This document shows, one piece after another, positions 8,448-17,848 of a stretch of 64,000 nucleotides of DNA. How positions within the stretch are numbered: the stretch's first letter is position 1; each line of letters opens with the position of its first letter. The notes beneath the pieces were generated by a model, which searched no databases, was not told the DNA's origin, and was given only the letters and a program-made list of their open reading frames with translations. The stretch is from an uncultured Ruminococcus sp. Lineage in GTDB: Bacteria > Bacillota > Clostridia > Lachnospirales > Lachnospiraceae. The stretch is from contig UQKK01000001.1 in assembly GCA_900541505.1 (NCBI GenBank), positions 184,626 to 248,625 on the forward strand, in the 5' to 3' direction. The position numbers were made by a program, and so were the translations under genes.

Positions 8448-9218
8448 ATGAAGATTTATATAGAAAGACTGCCATCGGAAACAGTCAATAACATAAAAAA
8501 CAGAGTCTATACCAGAGAAGAACTGGATAAACTCCATGCCATGGTTAAGAAAAAAGACAGCAACAAACGGCGCGGCTACCGCAGAGCTTGTATCATCATG
8601 ACCGCCTCTCTTCTTCTGATTATGGCGCTGTCTGTACCTATGGCAACGCCGCCCCTTATGTGGGCTATCGCCCTCACCGCCGGAATCTGTGTCCTCCTCT
8701 TTATTACCATTAAAATTCTGGCAGTGGATGTCATCAGAAGGCAGTTCCTTAAGGCACTGAAGAAAGGCTATCCCGAATGGCTGGACCTGTACGGCGCTCA
8801 CTCTTTCTCCGCCCACAGTGACAGGTACGAAAACAGCCAGACCGCCGATTCCGGACAGGTCTGGCTGAATAAAGGGGTTCCCGCCGAGCAGATTCACCAG
8901 AAAGAATTACCGCCCATGAATGAGCGTTTCACCTTTGTCATCGACGACATGTTCTCTCTGCGGGGGACAGTGGGACTCGTTGTGGTGGGATTTGTCCAGG
9001 GGACTGTCAAAAAAGGAACGCTTGCCTACATACTGTTCCCGGAGTACGGCACCGTCCGCGAGACCACCATTCTCGATATGGAACTGCGCCGTAAGAACGG
9101 ACATTTTCAAAAGGCAAAGAGTGCCACCGACTGCCATGTCAGCCTGCTCATCAGCGGATTTACCCACAAATCCCCGGAGCTTAAAGATGCTGTTATCACA
9201 AATGTGATAAATATGTAA
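8448..9218 (+). CDS. Membrane protein with EF-Tu domain-II-like C-terminal barrel
   Basis: The 256-residue protein starts with a charged cytosolic stretch and two adjacent membrane helices (about residues 45-65 and 68-90). A cytosolic C-terminal region (about 160-250) reads like domain II of EF-Tu: FVIDDMFSLRG, then GFVQGTVKKG, and finally a strand ending LLISGF where EF-Tu has LLRGI. There is no GTPase domain. In translation factors this barrel binds aminoacyl-tRNA ends or other protein domains; here its role is unknown. I chose the ATG at 8448 (GGAG 9 bases upstream) over an in-frame TTG at 8430. The domain call is by eye from the strand pattern. Confidence 0.7.
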   Translation: MKIYIERLPSETVNNIKNRVYTREELDKLHAMVKKKDSNKRRGYRRACIIMTASLLLIMALSVPMATPPLMWAIALTAGICVLLFITIKILAVDVIRRQFLKALKKGYPEWLDLYGAHSFSAHSDRYENSQTADSGQVWLNKGVPAEQIHQKELPPMNERFTFVIDDMFSLRGTVGLVVVGFVQGTVKKGTLAYILFPEYGTVRETTILDMELRRKNGHFQKAKSATDCHVSLLISGFTHKSPELKDAVITNVINM

Positions 9219-9264
9219 AAAGGCGCACAGCCCGCAACGTTTTTCGTTCGCCTGCTATGCGCCT
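9217..9264 (-). terminator. Terminator of the F-type ATP synthase operon
   Basis: AGGCGCA (9221-9227) pairs with TGCGCCT (9258-9264). On the minus strand the stem is followed by TTTTT, directly after the atpC stop codon. It may also serve the convergent plus-strand gene. Confidence 0.75.
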
Positions 9265-9285
9265 CTCCCCTTGCTCCGTTCCTGT

Positions 9286-9711
9286 CTAGTCCAGATTCCA
9301 CTTCTTTCCTTTTGACACCTTCAGGCGGTTCATCGCCCTCGCCAGAGATGCCTGGGTGTGGTAATACTCCCGGATGCTCTGCTTCTGCCGAAGCTGCTCC
9401 TGTGCCCGCTCTCTCGCCTCCTCAGCGCGGCGAATGTCAATCTCCTCCGGGCGCTCGGCAGTGTCCACCAGCATGGTGACACGGTTGTTCACGATTTCCA
9501 CGAATCCCGAACCCACCGCGATATCCACCCATTTTCCTTTTTCCACTTCCATACGGGCGTCCCCGACTGTGACCGCGACCACCATGTTCTCGTGGTTCGC
9601 CAGGATTCCCTTCTCGCCGTCCGGTGCCGGGATGATTATCTGGCGGCACCTTCCTTCATAGAACACCCTGTCGCTGGCTATGATTTTCAGACCAAATGTA
9701 TCCATACGCAT
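9286..9711 (-). CDS. atpC: F-type ATP synthase epsilon subunit
   Basis: The 141-residue protein has the epsilon-subunit beta sandwich (about residues 1-85, including RQIIIPAPDGEKGILANHENMV) and a two-helix C-terminal domain. Epsilon is part of the central stalk and restrains ATP hydrolysis through its C-terminal helices. It is the last gene of the atp operon, 6 bases after atpD. A second ATG two codons downstream (9705) has slightly better spacing from GGAG, so the exact start is uncertain. Confidence 0.95.
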   Translation of the reverse strand: MRMDTFGLKIIASDRVFYEGRCRQIIIPAPDGEKGILANHENMVVAVTVGDARMEVEKGKWVDIAVGSGFVEIVNNRVTMLVDTAERPEEIDIRRAEEARERAQEQLRQKQSIREYYHTQASLARAMNRLKVSKGKKWNLD

Positions 9712-9717
9712 ACACTC

Positions 9718-11106
9718 CTATTCTGAGGCTTTCGCCTTCGCAATCACATCGTCGATGGTTCCCACATTGAAAAACGCGGATTCAGGATATTCGTCCATCT
9801 CGCCGTCTATAATCATCCTAAATCCGCGGATGGTCTCTTTTAGCGGCACATATCTTCCCGGAATCCCGGTAAATGTCTCTGCCACAAAGAACGGCTGGGA
9901 CAAGAATCTCTGAATCTTTCTCGCCCGCATGACGGTCGCCTTGTCCTCATCGGACAATTCCTCCATACCAAGGATGGCGATGATATCCTGCAGCTCCTTA
10001 TATTTCTGGAGGATGGAGAGAACTTTGTTCGCCACCTCATAGTGCTCTTCTCCAACCACATCCGCCTCCAGGATACGGGAGCTGGACTCCAGCGGGTCCA
10101 CTGCCGGGTAGATACCCTGCTCCACAATTTTTCTGGACAATACGGTGGTGGCATCCAGATGAGCGAAGGTCGTCGCCGGAGCCGGGTCCGTCAAATCGTC
10201 CGCCGGTACATAGACCGCCTGTACGGATGTGACAGAACCGTTTTTCGTGGAGGCGATGCGCTCCTGCAGCTCTCCCATCTCCGTCGCCAGGGTGGGCTGA
10301 TATCCCACCGCGGAAGGCATACGCCCCAGCAGAGCGGAAACTTCGCTTCCCGCCTGGGTGAAACGGAAAATATTGTCGATAAACAACAGCACGTTCTGAT
10401 GCTGCTCATCCCGGAAATACTCTGCCATGGTAAGCCCCGTCTCGGCAACACGCATACGCGCTCCGGGCGGCTCATTCATCTGTCCGAACACGAGTGCCGT
10501 CTTCTCCAGTACACCGGATTCCTTCATTTCTGTCCACAAATCGTTGCCCTCACGGGAACGCTCTCCGACTCCGGTAAAGATGGAGTATCCGCCGTGCTCG
10601 GTAGCGATGTTCCGAATCAATTCCTGAATCAGGACGGTCTTTCCCACACCGGCGCCGCCGAAAAGTCCGATTTTTCCGCCTTTCGCGTAAGGCGCCAGAA
10701 GGTCGATGACCTTGATTCCTGTCTCCAGTATCTCCACCACCGGGCTCTGGTCCTCAAAGCTGGGCGGCTCCCGGTGAATAACCCAGCGGGGCGCCTCCTC
10801 TATCTGCGCGTCGTCATCGATAGTCTCACCCAGGACGTTGAACAGTCTTCCCAGTGTCTTTTCACCCACCGGAACCCGGATTCCGGCTCCGGTCGCCGTC
10901 ACTTCCATATCTTTATGAAGTCCCTCGCTGGCTGCCAGCATGAGGCAGCGCACTTCGTTGTTTCCGAGATGCTGCGCGACTTCCATGATACATTTTTTTC
11001 CGCCATTTTCCACTTCCAGGGCATCCTTGATATAAGGAAGCTCCCCGTTTTCAAATACTACGTCAACGACAGGTCCCATGACCTGTACGATTCGTCCTTT
11101 TTCCAT
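9718..11106 (-). CDS. atpD: F-type ATP synthase beta subunit
   Basis: This is the catalytic subunit of F1 (462 residues). It shows MGPVVDV at the N-terminus, the Walker A loop GGAGVGKTVLI, GERSREGNDL, and the Walker B strand VLLFIDNIFR. It makes or splits ATP at the membrane-peripheral head. The start was taken at the ATG at 11106, giving the usual MEKGRIVQVMGPVVDV beginning; an in-frame GTG at 11118 overlaps the atpG stop and sits too close to the ribosome binding site. It lies between atpG and atpC in the standard order. Confidence 0.98.
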   Translation of the reverse strand: MEKGRIVQVMGPVVDVVFENGELPYIKDALEVENGGKKCIMEVAQHLGNNEVRCLMLAASEGLHKDMEVTATGAGIRVPVGEKTLGRLFNVLGETIDDDAQIEEAPRWVIHREPPSFEDQSPVVEILETGIKVIDLLAPYAKGGKIGLFGGAGVGKTVLIQELIRNIATEHGGYSIFTGVGERSREGNDLWTEMKESGVLEKTALVFGQMNEPPGARMRVAETGLTMAEYFRDEQHQNVLLFIDNIFRFTQAGSEVSALLGRMPSAVGYQPTLATEMGELQERIASTKNGSVTSVQAVYVPADDLTDPAPATTFAHLDATTVLSRKIVEQGIYPAVDPLESSSRILEADVVGEEHYEVANKVLSILQKYKELQDIIAILGMEELSDEDKATVMRARKIQRFLSQPFFVAETFTGIPGRYVPLKETIRGFRMIIDGEMDEYPESAFFNVGTIDDVIAKAKASE

Positions 11107-11114
11107 ATCTATTC

Positions 11115-12008
11115 TCACTTCCTTTTCTGGTTCTGCGCCCTTGCCCCGGCGCAGACCTCTGTAATCTCCTGGGTGATTGCCGCCTGCCTCGCCCTGTTGT
11201 AGAGGACGGAGAGTTCCTTTATCAGACTCTGCGCACTGTCTGTTGCAGATTTCATCGCCATCATGCGGGCGTTGTGCTCGCTGGCATATGCCTCCACCAG
11301 ACAGCCGTACACCATACCGGTCACATAGTTCGGCACGATGCTGTTCATCACGTCCTCCGCGGACGGGTACAGCTCGATTGCCTCCCTGTGCATGTTTAGC
11401 GGCATCTTCATCTCCCCGAAATCACTGCGCTCAAGGGGCAGAAGCTTCACCACTTCCGCGTCTGCCTGCACAGAATTTTCCATCCGTGTATATACAATGT
11501 ATACTTCATCCAGTTCCTTTTTTCTGAACTGCTCCAGGATTTTTTCCGAAATATTGCGCGCCCGGTGCATAGTCGGTTTCTGTACCGTATACTGAAAATG
11601 GGTGTCAATCCCCACACCTTGTTTAGCAAAATAATGTCTTCCCAGCTCACCGACCACAAACAGCTTATGCTTTCCCGGTTTCTTAAGGATTTCCTCCTCC
11701 AGTTTGACAATATTGTGGTTGTAAGAACCGGCAAGCCCTTTGTCCGCGGTGATGACAATGGAGGCAATCTTCCGCTCCTCTTCCGGCACTTCACTTCGCC
11801 TGTCAAAATAACGGTTCTGAAACTCCGGCAAATGACGCAGGATTCTGGAGATTTCTCCCTGCAGCCCATAGAAATAAGGCTCCGTATCGGCAAGTTTTTT
11901 TCGCGCCTGGGTCATCTTAGAAGAAGATATCATATACATTGCATTGGTGATTTTCATCGTGTCTTTGACACTGTTAATGCGCTCCTGTACCTCTCTTATA
12001 TTTGCCAT
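11115..12008 (-). CDS. atpG: F-type ATP synthase gamma subunit
   Basis: The 297-residue protein is the rotating central shaft of F1. The N-terminal helix begins MANIREVQERINSV and the C-terminal helix carries the conserved RQAAITQEITEV segment; between them is the Rossmann-like domain with TADKGLAGSYN. The start at 12008 follows AGGTG by 6 bases and leaves a single base after the atpA stop codon. A longer in-frame reading to 12041 would overlap atpA and lacks a better site. Confidence 0.97.
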   Translation of the reverse strand: MANIREVQERINSVKDTMKITNAMYMISSSKMTQARKKLADTEPYFYGLQGEISRILRHLPEFQNRYFDRRSEVPEEERKIASIVITADKGLAGSYNHNIVKLEEEILKKPGKHKLFVVGELGRHYFAKQGVGIDTHFQYTVQKPTMHRARNISEKILEQFRKKELDEVYIVYTRMENSVQADAEVVKLLPLERSDFGEMKMPLNMHREAIELYPSAEDVMNSIVPNYVTGMVYGCLVEAYASEHNARMMAMKSATDSAQSLIKELSVLYNRARQAAITQEITEVCAGARAQNQKRK

Positions 12009-12009
12009 A

Positions 12010-13518
12010 TCAACACCTGCTCTTTTTAAATTCCTGGGCAATCGCTACGATTTTCTCAATCAGGTCATCTGTCAGGACCTTGTTTGTCTCGATTTCTTTC
12101 CCAATCTCCGGGTGTTCCGATTCAAAATAAGCGAGCATATCCTTCTGGAAAGCTTTTATCTGCTTCTTTTCAATCCCCAGCATCACTTTGTGCGTTGCCG
12201 CGCATAAGGTAAGGACTTTCTCGTGAAGACTCAAGGGGTGGCACAAAGGCTGTTTTAACAATTCCATGAGCCCGCTGCCATATTCCAATTGCTCCTTTGT
12301 CGCCGCATCTAAATCAGAACTGAACTGGGTAAAGACCTCCATCTCCCGGTACTGCGCCAAGTCGATTCGGATACTTCCCGAAGCTTTCTTCATCGCCTTG
12401 GTCTGCGCCGCGCCGCCTACACGGGATACGGACAGCCCCACATTGACTGCCGGGCGCATACCTGCCGCGAAGAGGTCACTCTCCAGGAAAATCTGCCCAT
12501 CCGTGATGGAGATGACATTGGTCGGAATATAGGCAGATACATCTCCTGCCTGTGTCTCAATGATTGGCAGCGCGGTGATGGAACCGCCGCCCTTTTCCTC
12601 ACTCAGACGGCTGGAACGCTCCAGAAGTCTGGAATGAAGATAAAAGACATCTCCCGGATACGCCTCACGCCCCGGCGAACGTCCCAGCAGAAGGGAGAGC
12701 GCCCGGTAAGCTACCGCGTGTTTGGATAAATCATCGTACACAATGAGCACGTCTTTTCCTTTATACATAAAATATTCCGCCATCGCCGTACCCGCGTAGG
12801 GCGCGATGTACTGCAGAGGAGCACAGTCGCTCGCTGTGGAGGACATCACGATGGTATAGTCAAGCGCTCCGCCTTTTCCCAGGGTATTGACCACCTTCGC
12901 GACTGTGGAGGCTTTCTGCCCCACTGCCACATAAATACAGATGACGTCCTTTCCCTTCTGGTTCAGAATCGTGTCCAGGGCGATGGACGTCTTGCCCGTC
13001 TGCCTGTCACCGATGATAAGCTCTCTCTGCCCCCGTCCGATGGGGAACATGGCATCGATGGAGAGGATTCCTGTCTCCATGGGTACGCTGACAGACTTCC
13101 TGTCAATGATTCCCGGAGCTTCCTGCTCAATGGGACGGTAATCGTCCGCCGAAATCTCCCCTTTCCCGTCGATGGGCTCTCCCAGCGCGTTTACTACCCT
13201 GCCGATGTAATTCTCTCCCACCGGAACGCCCGCTTTTTTCTTAGTGCGTGTCACTTTTGTCCCTTCCCGGATTTCCGTATCACGCCCGAAGAGGATACAG
13301 CCTATCTCATCTTTTCTGATATCCTGCACCATTCCTTTCAGCCCGGTATCGAAGGCGACAATCTCTCCATACATCGCATGGTCAATCCCGTATATCGTGG
13401 CAATGCCGTCACCGACAGAGACAACGGTTCCTACCTCGCTATCCTTTGCCATTATGTCAAAATTTTCTATCTCCTCTCTCAAAATAGAGATAATCTCGTC
13501 TGAACTGATGGAACTCAC
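12010..13518 (-). CDS. atpA: F-type ATP synthase alpha subunit
   Basis: The 502-residue non-catalytic F1 subunit has the Walker A loop GDRQTGKTSI, the strand VLIVYDDLSKHA and the C-terminal helical domain. I placed the start at a GTG (13518) because GGAGGT lies 7 bases upstream and the protein then begins VSSISSDEIISILREEI, the usual alpha N-terminus that binds the delta subunit. The gene follows atpH by 5 bases. An in-frame TTG at 13533 would overlap atpH and is less likely. Confidence 0.97.
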   Translation of the reverse strand: MSSISSDEIISILREEIENFDIMAKDSEVGTVVSVGDGIATIYGIDHAMYGEIVAFDTGLKGMVQDIRKDEIGCILFGRDTEIREGTKVTRTKKKAGVPVGENYIGRVVNALGEPIDGKGEISADDYRPIEQEAPGIIDRKSVSVPMETGILSIDAMFPIGRGQRELIIGDRQTGKTSIALDTILNQKGKDVICIYVAVGQKASTVAKVVNTLGKGGALDYTIVMSSTASDCAPLQYIAPYAGTAMAEYFMYKGKDVLIVYDDLSKHAVAYRALSLLLGRSPGREAYPGDVFYLHSRLLERSSRLSEEKGGGSITALPIIETQAGDVSAYIPTNVISITDGQIFLESDLFAAGMRPAVNVGLSVSRVGGAAQTKAMKKASGSIRIDLAQYREMEVFTQFSSDLDAATKEQLEYGSGLMELLKQPLCHPLSLHEKVLTLCAATHKVMLGIEKKQIKAFQKDMLAYFESEHPEIGKEIETNKVLTDDLIEKIVAIAQEFKKSRC

Positions 13519-13523
13519 CTTGT

Positions 13524-14057
13524 TCACCTCCAAGTCAATTTCTCTTCTAACCTCTTAAGACGCCCTCTAAGGCTGCGGTCATACTCCTCGCCGCCTGCGC
13601 GCAGGATAAAACCGCCCAGCAGCTCCGGTGCGCGTGTGATAGTAAATCGCACTTGAGTGGCACCGTATTTTTTTTTAAGGAACGTCTCTATCTTGTCCTG
13701 CTGCTCTTTCGCAGGGGGCTGCACACATAAAATCTGCGCGTTCAAAATTCCATCCTGCCTGTCGCAGTATCTGTCATAAGCAGCAAATATATCTGAAATC
13801 AGATTCATCCTCTGATTTTTACATACTGTTTTGAGGAAATTTTTCATCTCCTGCGGGAAAATCCGTTCTATCACATTTCGCTTTTCCCTCTCCGGGATGG
13901 TCGGATTCATCAGTGTCTCTGCGAGCACCGGATTTGTTTTCAGTATCTCTCTCGTCTCTTCTATGGCTTTCTTCGGATACGCGAGCTCATACAGCACAGC
14001 CGCATACCGCCTTGCCGCAGCCGGCAGATAACCTGCGTTACTCTTTGTCTGTGTCAT
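13524..14057 (-). CDS. atpH: F-type ATP synthase delta subunit
   Basis: The 177-residue delta (OSCP-like) subunit links the peripheral stalk to the top of F1. It has the N-terminal helical bundle (AAARRYAAVLYELA) and the C-terminal motif LLGGFILRAGGEEYDRSLRGRLKRL, which is diagnostic. The ATG at 14057 follows AGGTGAG; an in-frame GTG lies four codons upstream. The gene overlaps the end of atpF by about 20 bases, suggesting translational coupling. Confidence 0.95.
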   Translation of the reverse strand: MTQTKSNAGYLPAAARRYAAVLYELAYPKKAIEETREILKTNPVLAETLMNPTIPEREKRNVIERIFPQEMKNFLKTVCKNQRMNLISDIFAAYDRYCDRQDGILNAQILCVQPPAKEQQDKIETFLKKKYGATQVRFTITRAPELLGGFILRAGGEEYDRSLRGRLKRLEEKLTWR

Positions 14058-14550
14058 CACTCGTCTCACCTACTTCTTCCAGAAACCGGTCATAGATACC
14101 CAGATTTCCCGACTCTTCCGCCTTTTCTCCCACGATTTTTTCCGCGGCGCTCATCGCAAGTCCCGCAATCTCGGACTGGAGTTCCCTCACAGTGCGCTCA
14201 CGCTCGGCGCGTATGGACTCTTTTGCAGATTCCACCATACTGCCCGCCTTTTCGTCCGCTTCCCTGAGGATTTTCTCGTACTCCGTCTTTGCCTGCCGCT
14301 GCGCTCTCTTGATAATCTGCGCGGATTCCTGCTTCGCTCCGCTCACCGCCGCCTCGTATTCCTGCCTGATTTTCTCAGCATCTTCTCTGGCGTTTCTGGC
14401 GCTTGCCAGTCCGTCCTCAATCAGCTTCTCCCTCTTTTCCATGATGTCCGTCACGGGCTTAATCAGGAAATGCCTGAGCAAAAGATAAAGGACAACAAGA
14501 TTTATCATGGTATAGAGAAGGTTCATATTTAATTGCAGCACCCATCTCAC
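14038..14550 (-). CDS. atpF: F-type ATP synthase b subunit
   Basis: The 170-residue protein has one N-terminal membrane helix (about residues 10-28, LLYTMINLVVLYLLLRHFLI) followed by a long charged coiled coil, as in the peripheral-stalk b subunit. The first codon is GTG with AGGAAAGG just upstream; an internal ATG eight codons in is an alternative. It sits between atpE and atpH, the conserved position. Confidence 0.95.
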   Translation of the reverse strand: MRWVLQLNMNLLYTMINLVVLYLLLRHFLIKPVTDIMEKREKLIEDGLASARNAREDAEKIRQEYEAAVSGAKQESAQIIKRAQRQAKTEYEKILREADEKAGSMVESAKESIRAERERTVRELQSEIAGLAMSAAEKIVGEKAEESGNLGIYDRFLEEVGETSDDTDKE

Positions 14551-14571
14551 CCGCCTTTCCTGATATCGTCT

Positions 14572-14796
14572 CTATTTTAAGAAGAAAATGATAAGAAGAC
14601 CGATGATAAAACCATAGATAGCGGTCGCCTCTGCCAGCGCACATCCGAGAATCAATGTCTTGCTGATTTTCCCCTCTGCCTCCGGCTGTCTCGCGATTGC
14701 CTCTGTCGCTTTCGCTGTGGCAATCCCAATCCCGATTCCTGCACCGATACCTGTCAATACTGCAATACCTGCTCCAATAGCGATAATTGTTCCCAT
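14572..14796 (-). CDS. atpE: F-type ATP synthase c subunit
   Basis: The 74-residue hairpin has two membrane helices joined by the polar loop RQPEAEGK. The ion-binding glutamate is in helix 2 (LAEATAIYGF). Compared with the Na+-translocating Ilyobacter c subunit, the helix-1 glutamine is isoleucine and the serine after the glutamate is alanine; only the threonine is kept. I therefore infer proton coupling. AAGGAGAG precedes the ATG at good spacing. Confidence 0.96.
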   Translation of the reverse strand: MGTIIAIGAGIAVLTGIGAGIGIGIATAKATEAIARQPEAEGKISKTLILGCALAEATAIYGFIIGLLIIFFLK

Positions 14797-14833
14797 AATT
14801 TTACTCTCCTTTTTTATTGAAAATCAAATCCAT

Positions 14834-15508
14834 TTACTCCATCTCTTCATTCATGAACAGTGCCGTCAGGAATACAAAAACGTACGCCTGCAGCAGTCCG
14901 TCGAAAATATCAAAATAGAAGCTGACCGGAATCGGTATGATGAGCGGGACAAATGTCTTTAAAAGCTCCATGACCACAAATCCGGCGAGCATGTTGCCGA
15001 ACAGACGCATACACAGTGACAATGGTCTGATGACAACTTCCAGTACCATAATCGGCGCGACCACCGGTACCGGACGGGCGAAATGCTTTATCCAGTGCTT
15101 CAGCCCGTTTCTGTATATCCCCGAAAATTCAATCAGGCACATACTCATAATTGCCAGCGCTGCTGTCACATTCAAGTCCTTGGTCGGCGGCTTAAAGCCG
15201 AACAGCGGCACAATGGCGTTGGAAATTCCCAGATAGACAAGAACTGTGATGAGGTAAGGAATATATCTCTTGTTTTCCTTTCCGATAATCCCCTCAAAAA
15301 AGTCCTGCGCCCACCCGATGGCGGACTCCAGTGCAAGCTGCACCTTTCCGGGATTTTCAACCTTTAAATTCCTTACAAAAATGATGGAGGCTGCCACAAG
15401 AACGGCCATGATAATCCATGTGACGACCACAGATTCTGAAATACCGCCCAGAACCGGAAGTTCAAACACCGTCTCGCAGTTCAATTCTTCCATCAGTCTT
15501 TCTGTCAA
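14834..15508 (-). CDS. atpB: F-type ATP synthase a subunit
   Basis: The 224-residue membrane protein has five to six predicted helices. It carries the essential arginine in SLCMRLFGNMLAG and the C-terminal helix LLQAYVFVFLTALFM, which line the ion half-channels against the c ring. It is the first gene of the atp operon; no atpI precedes it. The start is uncertain: a TTG at 15508 gives MTERLMEELN, while the ATG at 15493 gives MEELNCETVFEL, and neither has a well-spaced ribosome binding site. Confidence 0.96.
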   Translation of the reverse strand: MTERLMEELNCETVFELPVLGGISESVVVTWIIMAVLVAASIIFVRNLKVENPGKVQLALESAIGWAQDFFEGIIGKENKRYIPYLITVLVYLGISNAIVPLFGFKPPTKDLNVTAALAIMSMCLIEFSGIYRNGLKHWIKHFARPVPVVAPIMVLEVVIRPLSLCMRLFGNMLAGFVVMELLKTFVPLIIPIPVSFYFDIFDGLLQAYVFVFLTALFMNEEME

Positions 15509-15680
15509 ATCTCCCGTATCGCTCCCTCCTTTTCTTCATCATTCGCTCTCCGGAAGGCTTATTATTCTACAGGCAATTCGAAAGAATTTTCTATGGAATA
15601 ATAAAAAGCGCATGTGTTCTTCTTCGAACCAATGCACCCCTCCTCCTTCCGCGGATACGGTTATCCCCGAAAGCAGTTCA

Positions 15681-15709
15681 AGATTACTCTCAATTTGTTG
15701 ATTTGTCAA
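15681..15709 (-). promoter_or_regulatory. Promoter of the F-type ATP synthase operon
   Basis: Minus-strand TTGACA (15709-15704), 17-base spacer, TAATCT (15686-15681). It is about 175 bases upstream of atpB. The 480-base gap to the next gene is T-rich; a TATAAT at 15945-15950 without a clear -35 box may serve the plus-strand gene. Confidence 0.6.
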
Positions 15710-15988
15710 CAAAAAGGACTTGCGCCCTCTCAAAACCGAATTCACTCGGTTTTTGCACGAATTTGTCTGTATTTAAAAACAACGTTTTTGTTTTTTTATC
15801 TATTTTACCTGTCCATTTATTCAAAATGAAAAGGCTCTATTTTTTTCAATTGCGCCCCTCACAATCTTGCACAAATTTTTCTTCTCATTTTTGTGGAAAA
15901 TTACAACAATTTTTATTTCCCCTGTATTTTTCCCCTCTTTGTTTTATAATGATAGAAATAGAGGAACATGTATTTCAGGAGGTCTCGC

Positions 15989-16639
15989 ATGACATCTGAC
16001 AATAAAAAAAGATTCCGCGTTTTCTTTCTCGTCGGAATCCTTCTTACTCTCAGTGAAATTATAAAACAGTTTTTGCTCACCTTCGCTGTAAATGGAGGAA
16101 GTTACTACTGGTGGTACTTTCCCTTTCAGCTCTGCAGTATACCTATGTATCTTATGCTGCTTCTGCCCTTTTTGCCTGCACGCGCGCAGAATACGTTTCT
16201 TACCTTCCTTGCCACCTTCGGGCTCCTGGGAGGCATTGCCGCTTTTGCGGATACAAGCGGGCTGCACTATACCCTCGCCGTACTCACCGCCCATTCTTAC
16301 CTCTGGCACATCGTTTTGATTTTGACCGGGCTTTACGCCGGCATCACGCTGATACGGACACGTGTCCTCTGCGCGGGCGCTTTCCTTGTGTCTGCCCTTT
16401 TCTATCTCCTCTGCTGCCTGGCTGCCATCTTCATCAACCTGACATTCGACTCTTATGGTACCATCAACATGTTTTACATCAACCCGGATTATATGATGCA
16501 GCAGGTTATCTTCCGGGATATCGCTGTCAGACTCGGAAATCCTGCCGCCATCTTCCTCTATATTTCAGCAACAATCTGCGGCGCTTTTCTTCTTTTCCTT
16601 ATATGGAAGTTCGCGGACCATGTGCGGTCCAAGCCATGA
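15989..16639 (+). CDS. YwaF/TMEM164-like integral membrane protein
   Basis: The 216-residue protein is almost entirely hydrophobic, with about six to seven membrane helices. The segment YFPFQLCSIPMYL near residue 45 and the HxLW/HI segment in the middle resemble the YwaF family of uncharacterised bacterial membrane proteins (TMEM164 relatives). The start at 15989 has AGGAGG seven bases upstream; an ATG at 15968 lacks one. No function can be assigned, and the neighbours (atp operon, convergent membrane protein) give no clear hint. Confidence 0.6.
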   Translation: MTSDNKKRFRVFFLVGILLTLSEIIKQFLLTFAVNGGSYYWWYFPFQLCSIPMYLMLLLPFLPARAQNTFLTFLATFGLLGGIAAFADTSGLHYTLAVLTAHSYLWHIVLILTGLYAGITLIRTRVLCAGAFLVSALFYLLCCLAAIFINLTFDSYGTINMFYINPDYMMQQVIFRDIAVRLGNPAAIFLYISATICGAFLLFLIWKFADHVRSKP

Positions 16640-16727
16640 TATACTCACACTTTGCTGTGTCATCCCCAGCCGGCGCGCCTCCGGTACGCCGAACGCCTCC
16701 ATCATCTGCCTTTCAGACATCTCTCTT

Positions 16728-17693
16728 CTATCGTTCCTTCTGCTGCCGTTCCTTCTCTGCCTCTTCCTCGGCAATCCGCAGAAAATCCCGGTCCTTTTTC
16801 TTTCTCCGGGGGATAAAGCGCCCTGCCATGTTGCCTTTTCCTCTGGACTTCACATAGAAAAATCCGATGATGGAGAAAACGACAGCGCCCACAAAATTGA
16901 CCAGCAAATCGTTCATGGTATCTATCAGTCCGATGTCCAGATAGCCGCCCAGCCCTAATTCCTGTCCGTTCACCACTGTGCTGGTGATGTTGTCAATCAC
17001 ATATGGGACATTGTGTCCCGCCGGGTCCAGATTCACCGAACGGATGGCGTGGATGACGGTATCTTTCTGCATGTCAAAGCCAAGAAATGTATCCATCCCA
17101 AATTCAAAGAACTCCCAGATGACGCCAATCGTCATGGAAAAGCAGAACGCTACAATGGCGGTAAACACCGGGGACAACGTAAAGGATGTCCTCTCACTGC
17201 GGTTCAGCAAGTCCCCCAGGGAGAACCCGATTGCTGCCGCCAGAAATCCATTCAGCGTGTGCAGGACCGTGTCCCAGAAGGGAAACACCAGATAAAATTC
17301 GCTGATTTCCCCCAAAATCTCCGCCGCGAATATAAAAACAAGGATGATAATCTCCAGCGTCGTGGGAAGCTCAATCTTGAATGTGACCTGCACAAAGCTG
17401 GGAATCACCAGCAAAAGCAGGGTGAGCGCACACAGAAATACATTCTCATAATTCCTATTTAAAACCTGCAGCACCATCATCGCGATGACGAGGATGCGCA
17501 GCACGAAATATACGATAAAGGAACTTTTATGTTCCCTGAGTTCCATGTGCATCGCCCTGCCGAAATTGCGGAACCAGCCTTTCTTCTGCTGTTCTTTTTT
17601 CTTTGCTTCTTGTATCACATTATCTTTTGCATTGTCACTTGTGTAGTTTTCCAGAGTTTCTTTCTGTTTATCGTTTCTCTTCGTCTCTCTCAT
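16728..17693 (-). CDS. Multi-pass membrane protein, DUF2238/YjdF-like
   Basis: The 321-residue protein has charged cytosolic ends (the last 35 residues are very rich in Lys, Arg and Glu) flanking seven or so membrane helices. The conserved-looking segments are WDTVLHTLNGFLAAAIGF, IGVIWEFFEFGMDTF and DTMNDLLVNFVGA, where acidic and histidine residues sit inside helices, as in YjdF-type proteins of unknown function. The ribosome binding site is weak (AGAGAG). It is a single gene convergent with the YwaF-like gene. Confidence 0.55.
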   Translation of the reverse strand: MRETKRNDKQKETLENYTSDNAKDNVIQEAKKKEQQKKGWFRNFGRAMHMELREHKSSFIVYFVLRILVIAMMVLQVLNRNYENVFLCALTLLLLVIPSFVQVTFKIELPTTLEIIILVFIFAAEILGEISEFYLVFPFWDTVLHTLNGFLAAAIGFSLGDLLNRSERTSFTLSPVFTAIVAFCFSMTIGVIWEFFEFGMDTFLGFDMQKDTVIHAIRSVNLDPAGHNVPYVIDNITSTVVNGQELGLGGYLDIGLIDTMNDLLVNFVGAVVFSIIGFFYVKSRGKGNMAGRFIPRRKKKDRDFLRIAEEEAEKERQQKER

Positions 17694-17848
17694 TTATCTG
17701 CGCTCTCTTTTGCTCTTTCTCGTGTTACCACACTATTCTATCACACTCTTTTGGCAAAAGCGAGCGCACATATTTTCCAGTCTGCCTTCAGTCACAGGGA
17801 GCGCTGCTGTCCCCCCCCTGTTGTCCAAAGACAAACTTGCCATGATTA

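Noticed and set aside
16613..16632. Terminator at the end of the YwaF-like gene
   Set aside because: GGACC/GGTCC pair around a six-base loop, but the site is within the coding sequence and no T run follows.
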